DNA of 64,000 nucleotides from contig NC_135777.1 of the NCBI RefSeq assembly GCF_028453695.1, positions 11,583,714 through 11,647,713 of the forward strand, in the 5' to 3' direction. This document shows positions 14,177 through 28,994 of the stretch, in pieces. Position 1 is the stretch's first letter; every line of letters starts with the position of its first letter. The position numbers and the translations under genes are program-made. The DNA is from Augochlora pura (lineage: Eukaryota; Arthropoda; Insecta; Hymenoptera; Halictidae). Below the pieces are notes generated by a model. That model was not told the origin of the DNA, did not search any database, and saw nothing but the letters and a program-made list of their open reading frames with translations.

Positions 14177-16662
14177 ATCGACTTAACCCGGCAGTTAGCG
14201 TCTCGGTGTGCCCAGGGTGCAAATTTTGACCCCCAGCCTGGAATTCTCCTCTCTCATTCAGCCGAACTTCCGACTTGCTCGCGCTTAGCTCGCGGATCAC
14301 GTAATTTGCTCGCGCGTTTCGGCCTCGCCGGCCCGCAACACGGCGGAAGCGTTTCGGGTCAGGATTAAAAAACCAAAACGGAAGGGCTCTTTCGCGGCGC
14401 GGTTTTCGTCGACTCTAGAGTGGTAGAGGGAGAGAGAGAGAGAGGGAGAGATAGAGGGAGTCCCGATTGGTTTCCGCGTTGAAATTCCGGGATCCCTTTT
14501 CTTCGCGGGATTCGTTTCTTCTCGATGAAGCTATTAACCCTGCCAAAGGAAATCTATTTGAAAGTTGCGCGAGCAAAGTTCTCCTCAGAGATAGAGATAT
14601 CAAGAGAGAGAGAGAGGGAGAGGGAGAAGGAGAGGTAGGAGATTCGCCTTGAGAGCGAGGTAATAAGTCGGAAGGCTGTTTCGTAAAAGGAAACAGAATT
14701 AAATTCTATCTCGCGAATGGTGTATTGACTCGAGCACGCTGCGAATATTGATGAGAGTTTTAGGTACCCGACCGGCTCGCGTCGTTACGTAACCCCGAAG
14801 CACGCCGGATCGGCAAATAACCCCAGGAATACGCCCGTGTCTGCCTACGTGGCTCTCTACGTGTCGATCAACCGACCGGACCGCCGACCCAACCGGCCCT
14901 GTCTCTTTCAATCGTTTATTTTTCTTCCCGCGATCCTCCTCTCGCGCGTTATGAATATCATTCCCGTGGTCTCGGCGAGCGAGAGACAACACGCCGAGAG
15001 AAACAGAGAATAACAAGGAAAAAGAGAGAGGAAGAAGGAGAGAGAGAGAGAAGACCTCGATGGAGACCCGGTGAGTCGAGTTAACGGTCAAGCAACGTTC
15101 ATGACCGCGGAAGTACCGTTGTCTCGCGGCACTGCCTCGCCGGAACGATATCCCCTCAGCTTCCTTCGCCGTCTCGACTCCATTCCGTTTCTTTTCCTAC
15201 TTGCGAAACAATTTTCACCCAATGCTCTGAGATCCGCGGAAATTTCTGCGAGCCAACAAGGTCCTCCGACTCAACGTTCTCGGGAACCAGAGAAAACTTT
15301 CAAACGAAGTTAATTCGCAAAGATTTTTCACAGAGCGGCGGGGGTTAATCCTTGACCGACAAGAAACTCTGCGTCCACGGACGCGCAACAACAACGCGAT
15401 CTTACGACAACCTAAGAAAATTTAATGCCGAAATTGAAAACGACGCGTGTAATATTTTCGTATCTATGTAAAATACGGGTATATAGCGCACATATTACTG
15501 AAAATTAACGAGTCACGGTAAAAATGATTGTGAATCTATATTCTAAGTAATTTTAATAAAATGCATAGTGATAACAAGAAAATAGTCATTAAGAATCAAG
15601 TCCACCCATGTTATCGAAATATCGTACTGTACGGCGAAATAGAGACGGACCTTGTTCCCATAAACAGGCGACGGCAGACAGGGTTGGGGGAACAAGAATC
15701 GTGTGCGACCCTGTTCCGCCAGCAGGCCTCGTCGGAGGCCAGCAAGATCTATCCAAGCGAGTCGCTCAAAGTTTCTTCTGGGGGTGACGAGTAAAGTCGC
15801 CGTGAAGAAGTTTCGAACAGGGGGTAATTTCTCAACGAGAAGGCTGAACAGCAGAGCGAGAAAGAGAGAGAGAGGGAGAGAGAGGGGGGCCCCCTGCGCG
15901 ATAGTCTAAAGGGGGCTGCTCTCGCAGCGCTTACAAACGCTCGGAAAGTTTGCGGGAGTCCGAGGTTATGCGACCGTGTTTGAGCGTCACGTGGAGCAGC
16001 CGCGTTCGCAACGAGCTAGCAAGCGAGCGAGCGTTTTCGATCGATGGCGGTTCTAAGCAGCGTTCTCGAGCGCGACAGGAGACGAGAGAGGAAAGACGAG
16101 AGCTGGTTTGGGAATACGCCCGAGGGGTTGGCACCGGCCTCACCTCTCCTTCGAGCACACGCGACGCGTGTGTTTACCTTCTTTCTGGGCGACGCGAAGC
16201 CGCGATACCGGCGCGGCGCGGCGCGGCGCGGCGCGAACCTAAGGTACATAGTTAGGAGAGAGCGCGCCGTGTACGTTCGAAAAACAATAGCTTCGCGTAC
16301 AGTCAGACAATCCTAAGGCCTCACCAGTGTCTGGGCCCTCTCTTTGTGCTTGTACACGCGATGCCAACCAACCGGTGCAACCAGCCAGCCCGCGCGCGCT
16401 TTCATACATCGCTCTCTCTGCTCATCGTGTCCCGCGTGTGGGCGGCCCTCGTCTGTTTCTATGCGCACGCCTCTGTGTACGAAGAAGTGCAATCAGGGCT
16501 CACAAAGGTTGTAGCATTTCATAAAGGTCACATCCACAACCCCTCTCTCCCTGGGGGGTATTAAAATCAACCCCCGTGCTGCCACCGTGCCGAGGACCTG
16601 TTTCGCTCTTCCCCTTCGTCCCCCTTCGTCCCCATTCGTCACTCTCTGTCATTTTATCCTCT

Positions 16663-16666
<4 letters not shown>

Positions 16667-16696
<30 letters not shown>
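16667..16696. repeat. (TC)n microsatellite
   Basis: A pure TC run of 30 bp in a pyrimidine-rich block. Confidence 0.9.
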
Positions 16697-16699
<3 letters not shown>

Positions 16700-17371
16700 T
16701 GCCCCTTCCACCGATATCTTCGCGTATTAACGGTTCTTCCACCTGTTTCTCCTTGGTTTTATTTATTTCTTCAGCCCCGGGAACTCGCGAGGTTCCTTGT
16801 CCCTCGTCCCTGTACTCCGCCGATTAGAAATTCATCGATTCCCGCTCGGCCGAGCTAACAAGTGAGCTCTCCTGTCGCGATCCGATCGATCGCGTGCTGT
16901 CTATCTGTCTCGACGAGCGGCGATAAATCCTCGTAGCCGGTGAAATCGTAATTGCGCGGCCTCGCGCGTGCGCCTCCGATGAAATATAAAGCTGACGCGG
17001 CACCCGATCCGATCCAACATCCCTTCGAACGGAGAAGGGAATAACGGCGTCCATAGAGGCAACCATGCTACGATCTTATCCGCTGGATCTAATCGCTGCC
17101 ATAGAACCGACAAACATTGATAATACGGTGCATCCCCAGACACCCTCTCCCCCTCGTCTTTTTCAATCCATTCGGCGGCCTCTCGGCCTCGCGGTGTGGT
17201 TGTGGCCAACCTGTGATTTGCGACTCCCAACGGGGTCGCAACATCGCCCACACCAACCAGCACCTAAGGTTACGTTGTCGAAGATTTATTTTTACTCTCG
17301 CGAGGTGGTTTCTTTGCGGGGATCGGCGAAACGGGATTTGATTGCGGATTAATGGTGACCGATGTAATTAT

Positions 17372-17400
17372 TAGACTGCGGAACTCCGTGGATTTATAGA
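17372..17400 (+). mobile_element. M1 left-end fragment
   Basis: TAGACTGCGGAACTCCGTGG keeps the terminal 10 bases of M1 after a TTA context. The rest of the element is not recognisable. Confidence 0.3.
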
Positions 17401-18095
17401 CGGCGCTACTCGTCTGAAAATAAACGAGGCAGCGACTTCGATGGGATTCCGACGCGATATTATTTTTATCTTGTCGACGGTACGATATTTCATTTCAGTC
17501 GTCGGGGGTCTATTCTTTCCGCGATTGTTCATTAACGGGTCGCATGGTGATCGCAACGATTACGAGTTGTAGGTCGACCGTCCGTGAAAAGTAACTTTTA
17601 ACCGAACGAACCGTCGCGTTTTAATCGTTATCCGTAATGTTTAATCGGATCACGTCTCGACCGGGCTCCGCGCTAGGGTTACATCGTTGTCGATAATTGG
17701 AAGACAAGGGACCACTTTGTTCTGCGTACGCGTGTACACGCGCGCACATGCGTATGTGGTCGCGCTCCCACGGGTAAATATTGACTGCGCGAAAATAATG
17801 TTTCGTTTGCAGGTGACGCGCTCTCTGCCCGAACAATTTTTATTTCCCCATTACATCCCTCTTCCGTCCAGCTTTCCGATAATAATAATTATTTATTTAT
17901 TTATTTATTTATGGGAGGGCCCATTAGCAGGATATGAAGTATAAATCATGTTCAATTGAGATATGTAAACGTAGCGGCTAAATGAAAGATTGTAGAATAA
18001 CGATTGGCGAGAAATGACGAAGATGTACGATCGCTCAGCAGAGTGACAGACATGCCCAAATAGTTCAACTGATGTGATCGACTTTGGATTATTAT

Positions 18096-18262
18096 TAGAC
18101 TGCGGATTTTACGTATTTATGACGAAAATTAATAGATAAAATTCAAACCGATGGACACATTTAAGCAATTTGTCGATACGGTCAAGTTATTGAACTCGTT
18201 GAGATAGTAAGTAAATATCTGTTAAGCTTCTACTTGTATTTCGCATAAAGATCCACAGTTTA
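18096..18262 (+). mobile_element. M1 miniature transposon, complete
   Basis: TA at 18096-18097, then GACTGCGGATTTTACG and TATTTATGACGAAAATTA; the right end is TTTCGCATAAAGATCCACAGTT followed by TA at 18261-18262. The element is about 163 bp. Both ends and the TA sites fit a Tc1/mariner-type non-autonomous element. Confidence 0.75.
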
Positions 18263-20338
<2,076 letters not shown>

Positions 20339-20539
20339 TAAACTGTTGATTTCATGCATTTCGGAGAGAAGTACCTAGATCAAATGCAAAAGAACAAAAA
20401 TATTCAAACATTTTGAAAATACTATTGCATTGATGTTAAATTATTAAAATTAGCAAGGAAAGAAATACATGCCTGTGTATCTTCTGCATCTTACAATTAG
20501 TGTAGATAATTTCTATTTTGCATAAGAATCCGCTGTCTA
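20339..20539 (+). mobile_element. M1 miniature transposon, complete, diverged left end
   Basis: TA, then AACTGTTGATTTCATGCATT, and at the right ATTTTGCATAAGAATCCGCT followed by GTC and TA. The middle contains the family's GAAATACAT and TCTTACAATTAGTG landmarks. About 197 bp. Confidence 0.7.
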
Positions 20540-20668
20540 ACAATTACAATATACAACAGAATGTTAAGCATCGTAGCTTATGATAACATGATAAAGTTGA
20601 CTTTGTTTGACCTTTTGTAGTCGAGTATAATACACCATTAAGATTCTTTATACAATGTTTTAAACACT

Positions 20669-20787
20669 TTTAAACATCAAATTTGTTTATATTTTTTAAA
20701 AAACTGTTAAAAGTGCAAGCGTTGAACGAGTCACGCAATTAAATTTCAAGTGTATAAAATGCACCGGTTTATATAAAATGGAACTAT
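20669..20787 (+). repeat. Dispersed repeat M3, copy 1
   Basis: It starts TTTAAACATC, contains AAACTGTTAAAAGTG and AATTTCA, and ends AAAATGGAA. The same words occur in the same order at 24697-24833. It is non-coding and probably transposon-derived. Confidence 0.6.
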
Positions 20788-22474
20788 TTCAGGTGCCTAG
20801 TAAAAATGGCTAAAAATGGCTGAAAATGGCTACCTGAAAGCGTTGAATAAATTAAAATCATCAATGAATAAGTGTCACCCAAGGGAGAATTCTATTCAAA
20901 GGATCAATGCACAGAAATCTTGTAACGTATTGGGACGCAAAAATTCAACGGGTTCTCGGGGGCCATTGAAAACATATGAATTTCGTAACACTGGGATCGT
21001 TCACTTTGCCACGTGTAACTTTATGCAAATATTCGCAACGGGCAGAGAGACAGTCCCATCGAAGCTATTCGATGTCGTCGCGAAAACGTTCGTGGGACGT
21101 TCTCGCAGAGTTCTCCCCGTACGTTCCGCGTTCCTAATTGCGCTTCGACTGCGTCATATAAGTAATTCGGTTGCCTGCGAGTAGAAATTAGCCTCGTCTT
21201 GATGACTAGGTATTCAGCGCGGCTTCCAGGTACGACACGCTTTCTTCCGCGCGTTTCCACGGCGACCAACTCCCTCGATTCTTCGTCAGGTTGCCGATTT
21301 CTCCGCGACATTTTCCTAAAGCTCGCCGAAACTTTCGAATTTCTTCGTCGAATCGATTTTTCCCTATGGAAACAAGACACTCCACCCGGTGTCGCCGGAT
21401 ACTTCCGCCGATACGCTTTCACGAACCATTCTTTGTGGTCAGGATTTTTTCGATTCAGTGACGCGAACGGTCTGCTCTTTTTCCACAAATTTCGGAGTTA
21501 CTCGCAGATATTTATTTATTCATTCATCCATCTATCCATCCATTTATTTATTTATATATTTTATACTTAAATGACTTAAACTTTTATGTGGAGAGATATC
21601 AAATTATTAGACTTAGTCACCGCGTATTAGACATGTTCGATAGTAACATTAAAACCGTGCCATAAATTAAATTTTGTCAGCACTTTTTTTATCATTGTCG
21701 CCTTGATTACTTCCAAATGACGTCATTTATTTTTGACATCGTAGGACTGTAGTAGACACAAAGACGAATTCAACAGTATTCTATACTATGATGTTAAGCT
21801 CAAAAATCTTCTGCAAACGTAATTTGAATGAAGACTTATTTCTTACAAAATAAATCGCATGGATATTCAGTTGATATTTCTATTTGATAACATAGAAACG
21901 ATCTCCAAGATCGCGGATAAAATCAACGGAGGTTATGTCCATGTTGAGTATAGAGTATTTGGATCTTGCGAGGTTGTTTCTTTCTTGTCAATCTAATAAC
22001 TCGCTATTTGCTCGAGCATAGTTTCACGCTGTTGGAAGGCAACATTCCGACCTTTTTCTTCTCCGTCGATCCCGCAACAGAATATTTACGGATCTCGGTC
22101 GATCATCCTCGACGGCCTGCCGCGCTCAGATTGTACCACCCGTGGCAGAATGCATTCGATCAAAATTGTTAGCTCGTTCGTCGAGCCAATGTTTGCGCGC
22201 ATGTTAAGAAGCGTAATTGGTATCGCGCGTGTATTCTCAATATAGTATTCTTGTCTCTCCTGCTGCGAGCGGCCTGCGAAAAGATTGAAATAATCGGCAT
22301 ACCCGTATGTAATGTTTTCTTGTAGATCAAGTAAGCATTGTTGCATTATTCGTGGATGTGATTCGTCCTGCTTAAAGCACCTTTTAATTTCATTTGTCGA
22401 CGTTTATTGTGTTCATTCTGAAATTCATCTGTGCTAAACTTTAACCATCAATTGGTATTATAGTAAGTTATTAA

Positions 22475-22618
22475 TAGACTGCGGGTCTTTATGCAAAATA
22501 ATAATTGTTTATGTTGATTGTAAGAAGCGTAAGTCTGATAAAAGTGTCTTCTCCATTTTAATAATTTGAAAGAGTTGTACAATCATTTGAGTCATAAATC
22601 TATAAAATCCGCGGTGTA
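22475..22618 (-). mobile_element. M1 miniature transposon, inverted, short
   Basis: TA at 22475-22476, then GACTGCGGGTCTTTATGCAA (the usual right end, inverted), and at the far side GTCATAAATCTATAAAATCC GCGGTG followed by TA. About 140 bp, shorter than the family norm, so probably internally deleted. Confidence 0.7.
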
Positions 22619-23936
22619 GCTATCAACGTCGCAATTCTATTTCACCCTGTAGGAAGAGTTATTATAATTATTTATTGATTAACGGGTGTGAGTCCTTGAT
22701 GCAAGAAGATTCTTAAGACTAACCTGTGAGAGACCTCACAATGACGCAAAGCACATAATTAGGTTACCTCTGAAACGTGAAAATGAAGTGAAAACATCAA
22801 ACAAATCTTTAAAATTATTAGAAGTTATTTTAAGCGTGCGCTTAATTTTTCCTGTTTTTATTGTTTTATGCACCAGCCACGAATAGAACACAATGGTCTC
22901 TGACCTTTTTGCGAAAAATGACGTTATAAATATTCCATGCATAGCATATAGCATTATTGTATGTACATGTACTGTGTATACGCACCTATGTATACATGAT
23001 AAACATTATAAATATAGAACATATACATGGAAATTAATACAACGGGTTGCCGGAATAACTGGATATTCGATCGCGGTCTGGTTCCGCAGATACCGGATAA
23101 TCGGGAGTCTACTATGCACCGATTATTTTTGCGAATTCGTCATCATTGTCACCGAAGAAACCATGCTCGACGAAACGCGGTAACGTCGCGGACGCGGTAA
23201 ACTGCAAAAGCGGTCCCGCAAGTGCCGGAAAATCGATCGGCGGTCCCGGTTGTATCGGACTCGCGTGTCGGGGGTCGATCCGCGGTATCGACGTGACGCA
23301 TAACGGGTGTCGCGTGCGAAAGACCAGCACGGAGAAGAGTAAAAACGAGGTGGGGCTAGTTAACGGGCCATTAGGCGGCAGGGGGTAGCCGAGCCGCACC
23401 CTTAGAGGCCATCCAATAATAAAATCCGCGTCATTTGGCTAAAAGCTACCGCGAAAGGGGGGTATCTGGTATCAAGGTGTGGCAGAGCGACCCTTATCAC
23501 GCGAGTTCTCCGCCATCGAGTTTGCTCTTCCCGCCGCCGCCCCCCCCCTCCCCCCCCCCCGTTTCCTTCCGCTCCTGTTCGCTCCTGTCCGCTCCCATCG
23601 CTGGGCCGTTTGTTTTCTTTTTTCGTTGTCCCACCTTCCCAGGAGGATCGTCCGTCACCGTGAACGGAAGGAACGCGGCCCCCCTCCTTCGAGCACGGTT
23701 CGTTTTAATTGAATTTCGTAACTAGGCTAGCGCCTATAACGGGAAAAGTCTGCGCCGGGGCGAGTCGAGCCGAGTAAAGCCGAGCCGAGAGCCGCAGCGA
23801 GAGACCAGACCGCGGATAGACTGTCGGCCTTACAATGGGCATTGTTCCGCGACACACCGACTACCCCAATAATTGTGAATCCGTTCCATATCCGTGTTTC
23901 GCAGCCGCGGAACGAACGCGCGCGCCACTCACGAGC

Positions 23937-24004
23937 CCGTCTCGTCTCGTCTCGCCTCGATTCGAATCGTCTCGACTCGTCTCGACTCGACTCGACTCGG
24001 CTCG
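23937..24004. repeat. TCTCG / ACTCG 5-bp repeat array
   Basis: Units of CTCGT, CTCGA and CTCGG follow one another for about 68 bp in a CpG-rich block. Confidence 0.85.
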
Positions 24005-24696
24005 TCCGCGTTCTCATGAATGAACCGTCGCGTCCCAGGCCTCTCCCCGGCTCTCCGAGTTTCAGCTAACGGTATACGACGATCCGTGCTTCCACGAAAA
24101 ACCGCATCCTCGGAATCCCGGACACCGACCGATAATCCATCTCCGATCGGCGAGTTTGCTCGAGGAAGTTCTGATTTAGGATCGAGACTAAATTCTCGAC
24201 ACGCGGAATGACTGACTGCCTTGACATAATCTTGACAAGCTGCTAAACAATTTTCACAACTTCGATGAAGTATAAAGGGTTTAAGGAAATTAAAACAGAA
24301 AGGTTCGTTGCAGCTTATTTAATTTCTTCACAGGTTAAAAATTCTAGTTCCAAAGACCCTTTCGTAGGAAATAGATTTCTTAACGCAAGCGTACATTTCA
24401 CTAAAAATGCAAATCATTTGATTGCGCTATTTTTATGGAATAATATACGTTAGTAATTTTCGGTCCTTAATTATTGCACCTATTGACCTTAATATTGCGC
24501 CTCGCGTTATTAGTCTCACAGACCGTTAATATTAATCGCGTTGCTATTGACATCAAAGTAGTAAATAAAAAATCAGAATCAACTATTCTTATGTTACACT
24601 GACGAAGGGGTCCAAGTACGATTAAATAGAAGCAAGTGTATTAATCTTTGTGGTCGAAAGATGACTCTAAGATACCACTGTAAAGTGTCGTGTCCG

Positions 24697-24833
24697 TTTA
24701 AACATCATTTATATGTTACTACATTTGTTAATATTTAAAAAAAAAACTGTTAAAAGTGTAACTGTTGTACGAAACACAACATTCAATTTCATATATGTAA
24801 TATGGACCAGGTTGTTTAAAATGGAAATACTAT
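24697..24833 (+). repeat. Dispersed repeat M3, copy 2
   Basis: This is the partner of 20669-20787, with shared TTTAAACATCA, AAACTGTTAAAAGTG, CAATTTCATAT and TAAAATGGAA blocks. Both copies have an M1 element within about 130 bp. Confidence 0.6.
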
Positions 24834-24891
24834 AAATCTGAAAATCATCTTTGAATTCAGAATAAAAATTTTCTTACAATTGTATTATTAC

Positions 24892-24940
24892 TGAACCGCA
24901 AATCTTCATGCAAAATAAAAATTGTCTGTATCATGTGCAA
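24892..24940 (-). mobile_element. M1 end fragment
   Basis: GAACCGCAAATCTTCATGCA AAATAAAAATTGTCTGT matches the inverted right end of M1. No partner end is found before the next complete copy at 25221. Confidence 0.45.
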
Positions 24941-25220
24941 GTCGTAGGGCCAAATGCATTCCTGTTTCCCTCTTAAATAATTGCAATACTGCGTCTTTGC
25001 GAATGTTATTTGGGCATTTTTGCGAACTATTTTCAATTGTAAGAGAATCAAGCACGTTCTAGATGACTGACAGGACGTCTGAAATTTTGATCACTTCAAA
25101 ATTATTTATCCACAGATATCTATAAACAAAATGGACATAGCAAACATCACGAATTTATGAGACGATCTAATATTTGGAGAATCGAAATTACTTTTGCAAT
25201 AATCCAATAAGTCTAATTAA

Positions 25221-25427
25221 TAGACCGCGGATTTTATGCATTTATGAGATAAAAGATGACATGAAACGTTTCAAAGTAGGAAAAAACATTCGATGACTAG
25301 AAGAGCATAACATACTGCTTTAAAGATAATTAAAACTATTAACACAGGAAATACATTTTTATCCCATTCTTATCTCTTGTCATTGACAATGGTAAAACTT
25401 TTATTTTGCACGAAGATCAGCAATCTA
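25221..25427 (+). mobile_element. M1 miniature transposon, complete
   Basis: TA, then GACCGCGGATTTTATGCATT TATGAGA at the left; the right is TTTATTTTGCACGAAGATCA GCAATC with TA at 25426-25427. About 203 bp, with the family's inner TTATCTCTTGTCATTGACAA segment. Confidence 0.78.
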
Positions 25428-26699
25428 GTAATTAACGTGTCAACACTTTTAGTTCCTCCAGTTTTGTTCAATAATCTATGTTTCATCTATGTCTTTCTCC
25501 CATAAATACAAGAAATCCGCACAATCTAATTCTTACCGCAAATGAATAAGCAATTAGTAGCGGTCTCGCATACCTGCAGTGGTCGTTAACGGTTAATGCT
25601 CGATATATTCAGACGTTAATGAACCAAGAGCAGAGCCTCTTCGATTATGCAACAATAACGAGAGCAGGGTTCCTCGGATAAGTTGACGGTTGCGAGGTCG
25701 GAAGGCCGGAAGATCGAGAGGCGCGTTTGACCGGTGAAAAGCTTCACAGAGAAGTCCTAAAGAGGCCCTGAGGAGGCCCTAAGGAGGTGAAAACGAAAGA
25801 CGAGAGGATCCCCGCGAAGCATGCTGGCCGTGAAACGGTACAAAACGCAGCCGGGTGTTGTTGCGCATCGACCGACCGCTGCTCTCGGGTCAGTTCGATC
25901 GGTTCCCGGTGGTTGTGCCGGGAACCGGTTTCTCCCGATGGAACATTAACACCAGCGGTTCTCCGCGTCGCGTGATTTACACCGGCTACGGTGCAAACGG
26001 TCGCTGAACAGGCTTAGAAAGTTCCCCGTCGTCGTCCTGTCGCCGGGCCGCCGTTATCTGGAGCGAACGGGACTGCCATCCCGATACGACACCTTGCACG
26101 ACACTTTTCTGGATGTTCCCGAGACACGCGCGCGCGCGCCACCCGACGCGAACTTGGATACGGTTCTGACAGACGAAATTACGGGTGACACATTTTTAGA
26201 CTGGTACTCCGTTCACCGGGATTTCAATGTTCCGCTTGATTGTCTCGAGCGCAATGCGGATTCCGTCGGCTCTCGGCATCTTTCGGCTTGGTGGAGGAAC
26301 TTGCGGGGACTTGTGAGTTCGTTCAGGGACACTACAAAGATTTCTTGGTTTTCCCGGGTTTCTTTCGAAACGGTGAAATTCAGGGAATCTTTCCATGATC
26401 TTCGGAAAACTGCAAGCTGCTCTGAAAATGGGATCGGCGAAGGATCCGGTTGACCCTCTAGAAACTTTTAGAGTTCAATCGTTCGGAGATGTTCGAAGGA
26501 CTTTTAGGATCTCCGAGTATGTTCTGGTAAGGTAGAGCTGAGTTGGGCAAAATGTATTCGGACGACGGCTAAGAGGTAGAGAGTAAACGATCAAATTTTA
26601 TTCGACGTTATCGAATAAATCTGTGGTTGCAAGGATGAACGTCGCGTGTCTCATATGTCATATACTTTATTTTATTATCGTCGCTTGAAGCTTTGATTG

Positions 26700-26872
26700 A
26701 AAAAATTGATAAGAGAAATACAGGGTAATGAAAACGTTAAAAAAATGCAAGGATATTGTTACATTATTTTAATTTTTTAAAACTATTACATAAAGAGCAA
26801 TGTTATTGTTCAATTCTCGTTTAATACGATTACTCAACAAATGATTCATTTTATACAAGGAACCGCAGTCTA
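26700..26872 (+). mobile_element. M1 copy, left end decayed
   Basis: The right end TTTTATACAAGGAACCGCAG TCTA is clear. Inner landmarks GAGAAATACAGG and GGATATTGTTACATTATTTT are shared with the copy near 48480. The left terminal repeat is not recognisable, so its boundary is approximate. Confidence 0.45.
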
Positions 26873-27981
26873 CCGATTACTAATCATTTTTCGTATTAGT
26901 AATGTTTTAAATTGCATAACTTTTGAATGGTAATTCTTGCATGGGTCCGTAGAATTCGTTTTCTTCGCTGACAAGTACGTATATCCCATACGCTACAATG
27001 CGATCGATGCGATAAGTTAAATTTTTCGAAAATGTGACGCGCGGTGTTTTTCCTTACAGCCACAGAAACATCCGATCGAATAAAAGTTGACCTCGATAAC
27101 AATTGACACAAATAAGGATTTAGTCGTTCCAGATTTCATTCGAATATAAAGGTACCTGTTATTCCAACAACTATTTATTCGCACAGGAATTTATTCGGGA
27201 AATAATCGATTTCGGTGAAAATAATATAATATAAAATATTTTTGTAATAAATTATTAATTAGTTTCTCCCCTGTGAATTTGTACAATTGAATGGTAACTC
27301 TGAAAATGGGATCCTCGAAGTTCCTGATCGACCCCGTAAGAAACTTTCATTGATTCTTGGGAGATACATTGGTTCTTTAAAGAGTCTGCGAAGCCTGTGA
27401 GAATTCTCCAATGATTCTCCAAGGACTGCAGAATATCCAGATCCGCGAGACTCGTCCAGCGATCCTTGAGCGACTAAGATTCTCGTTAGAATGTTCGGTG
27501 GCCCCGTGGAAGGACAAGGGCGAACGGAATGACCCGTGCAACATTTGCGAGAACTACTTTCGATCGCCGCAGCGTTCCCATTACTCAAATGTTAAGGTTA
27601 TATTATGCAGTCCGGCCGATTGCATACATACAATATTTATGTATACATACACAGAAAGTCGTAAAACGCAACTTCCGAAACGCGCCATAAAATTCTGCGC
27701 TCTAATGGTTTTTTTTTTTTTTTATTCTGGCGAAATATCAATACGCCTTCGGTCGAACGGGGCGGCGTGGACGGTTTGGCGCACGCTACAGCATTTTCTC
27801 CGATTAATTAGTCATACCACTGGCTAATCGTAATACGTCTGCACGCGATTTCACATCGTAGAACGAACGCAGTCGCGTTACGGTCAATGGGAACCGGACT
27901 GTGGAATACTGGCCAAGTTCGTGACTCGGTCGAATATCTGCGAAGGGGGAGAGGAAGAAAGAGCGAGAGAGAGAGAGGGGG

Positions 27982-27986
<5 letters not shown>

Positions 27987-28024
<38 letters not shown>
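27987..28024. repeat. (GA)n microsatellite
   Basis: A 38-bp pure GA run, with a shorter GA tract starting at about 27965. Confidence 0.9.
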
Positions 28025-28027
<3 letters not shown>

Positions 28028-28610
28028 GTACAAGTTGATTCCGGCCGGGAGACTTTTCCTGCAGCCTGTTTTTCAAAAGGAAATGCACGCAGTACACTGT
28101 TAATCCCTGCTTATCATCAACGATAGCATATATCTGGATTAACTCTAACGGGATTAGCCGCAGAATTGCAATTCTCTAGGCCAACCTTTTACGCGCTTCC
28201 TTAATTATTATCATTACTGTCACGTTCGCACGCTGTCACCAGCCGCCCCTCGTATTCGCCCATCGTTGTGTTTAACGCGTCTGCTGCCACTGTTGCAAAC
28301 TATGCGTTTTAACGACTGCCGTGCGCCCAAAGACATTCGCATTAATTTCGCTCAAGCTGTTATTTCGATTCGTAAAAGACCCACTTACCCGTCTTCATTA
28401 CAGTTTTCAACGTGTGATTATTTCCAATACGGACGGCCGACGCATCATTCCAGCGCGCGTTACAAATAAATCCTTGAAAATAATTCGTCGTTATATCATC
28501 ATCGATCAGTAAAGCACCGCGCGGCGAGCTGTGCTCGCAAAATTTGCAGCTCGCGATGAAACTTTCCGATTGATTTAATGGAAGATTAGGAAGTAGTATC
28601 AAGAATAGAA

Positions 28611-28635
28611 TTTGCATAAGGATCTCCGCAGTCTA
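28611..28635 (+). mobile_element. M1 right-end fragment
   Basis: TTTGCATAAGGATCTCCGCA GTCTA is a near-perfect M1 right end with TA at its edge. No matching left end lies within 250 bp upstream. Confidence 0.5.
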
Positions 28636-28994
28636 ATAATAAGAAGTGGAGAAGAACAGGATCAGGGGTCGTCAGAATCGTTCGCAGAGCGTCAATGGTC
28701 TTGGAATTTCAGCCGAAGGCATTACTACGCGGCTCCTTCTCGGATTACCACTTTCGAAAAGCAGACTAGAGCGGCTCTCGGAAAGCGGCGGCAATTCCAG
28801 CGAGGCGCGGATCGTTTGGGAATCGCGTTGCATCCGGACAACCACCCCGACCGTTGACCCCTTTCCAGGACGACGTTCGCCATCTTCTCGCGATGCTCTT
28901 GCCCATAGACAAGCGTACGAATTAGAACAGTGGACTTGCCGAGATACATACTCGGGTGAATGAAAATTAGCTGAATGCCCGGACATCTCGCCAG

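Larger units (their letters stand above)
13474..18095. other. No gene recognised; purine-rich tracts and CpG-rich block 15830-16300
   Basis: Several GA/CT tracts are present (14149, 14430, 14605, 15030, 15857, 16667). The block at 15830-16300 has GGCGCGGCGC repeats near 16208 and looks like a promoter or 5' leader, but no splice partner or coding sequence is identifiable. TTTA repeats lie at 17890. Confidence 0.55.
20788..24696. other. No gene recognised outside the M1 copy at 22475
   Basis: Three near-repeats of AAAAATGGCT are at 20803-20830. ATTT/ATCC tetranucleotide repeats are at 21515-21555. There is a C-rich run at 23537-23560 and a CpG-rich block at 23050-24200 carrying the CTCG array. 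Confidence 0.55.
25428..28994. other. No gene recognised outside M1 fragments
   Basis: CTCTGAAAATGGGATC occurs at both about 26418 and 27298 with weaker matching sequence after it, suggesting an old duplication. CpG-rich at 25680-26110. A T run is at 27710-27722. Confidence 0.55.
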
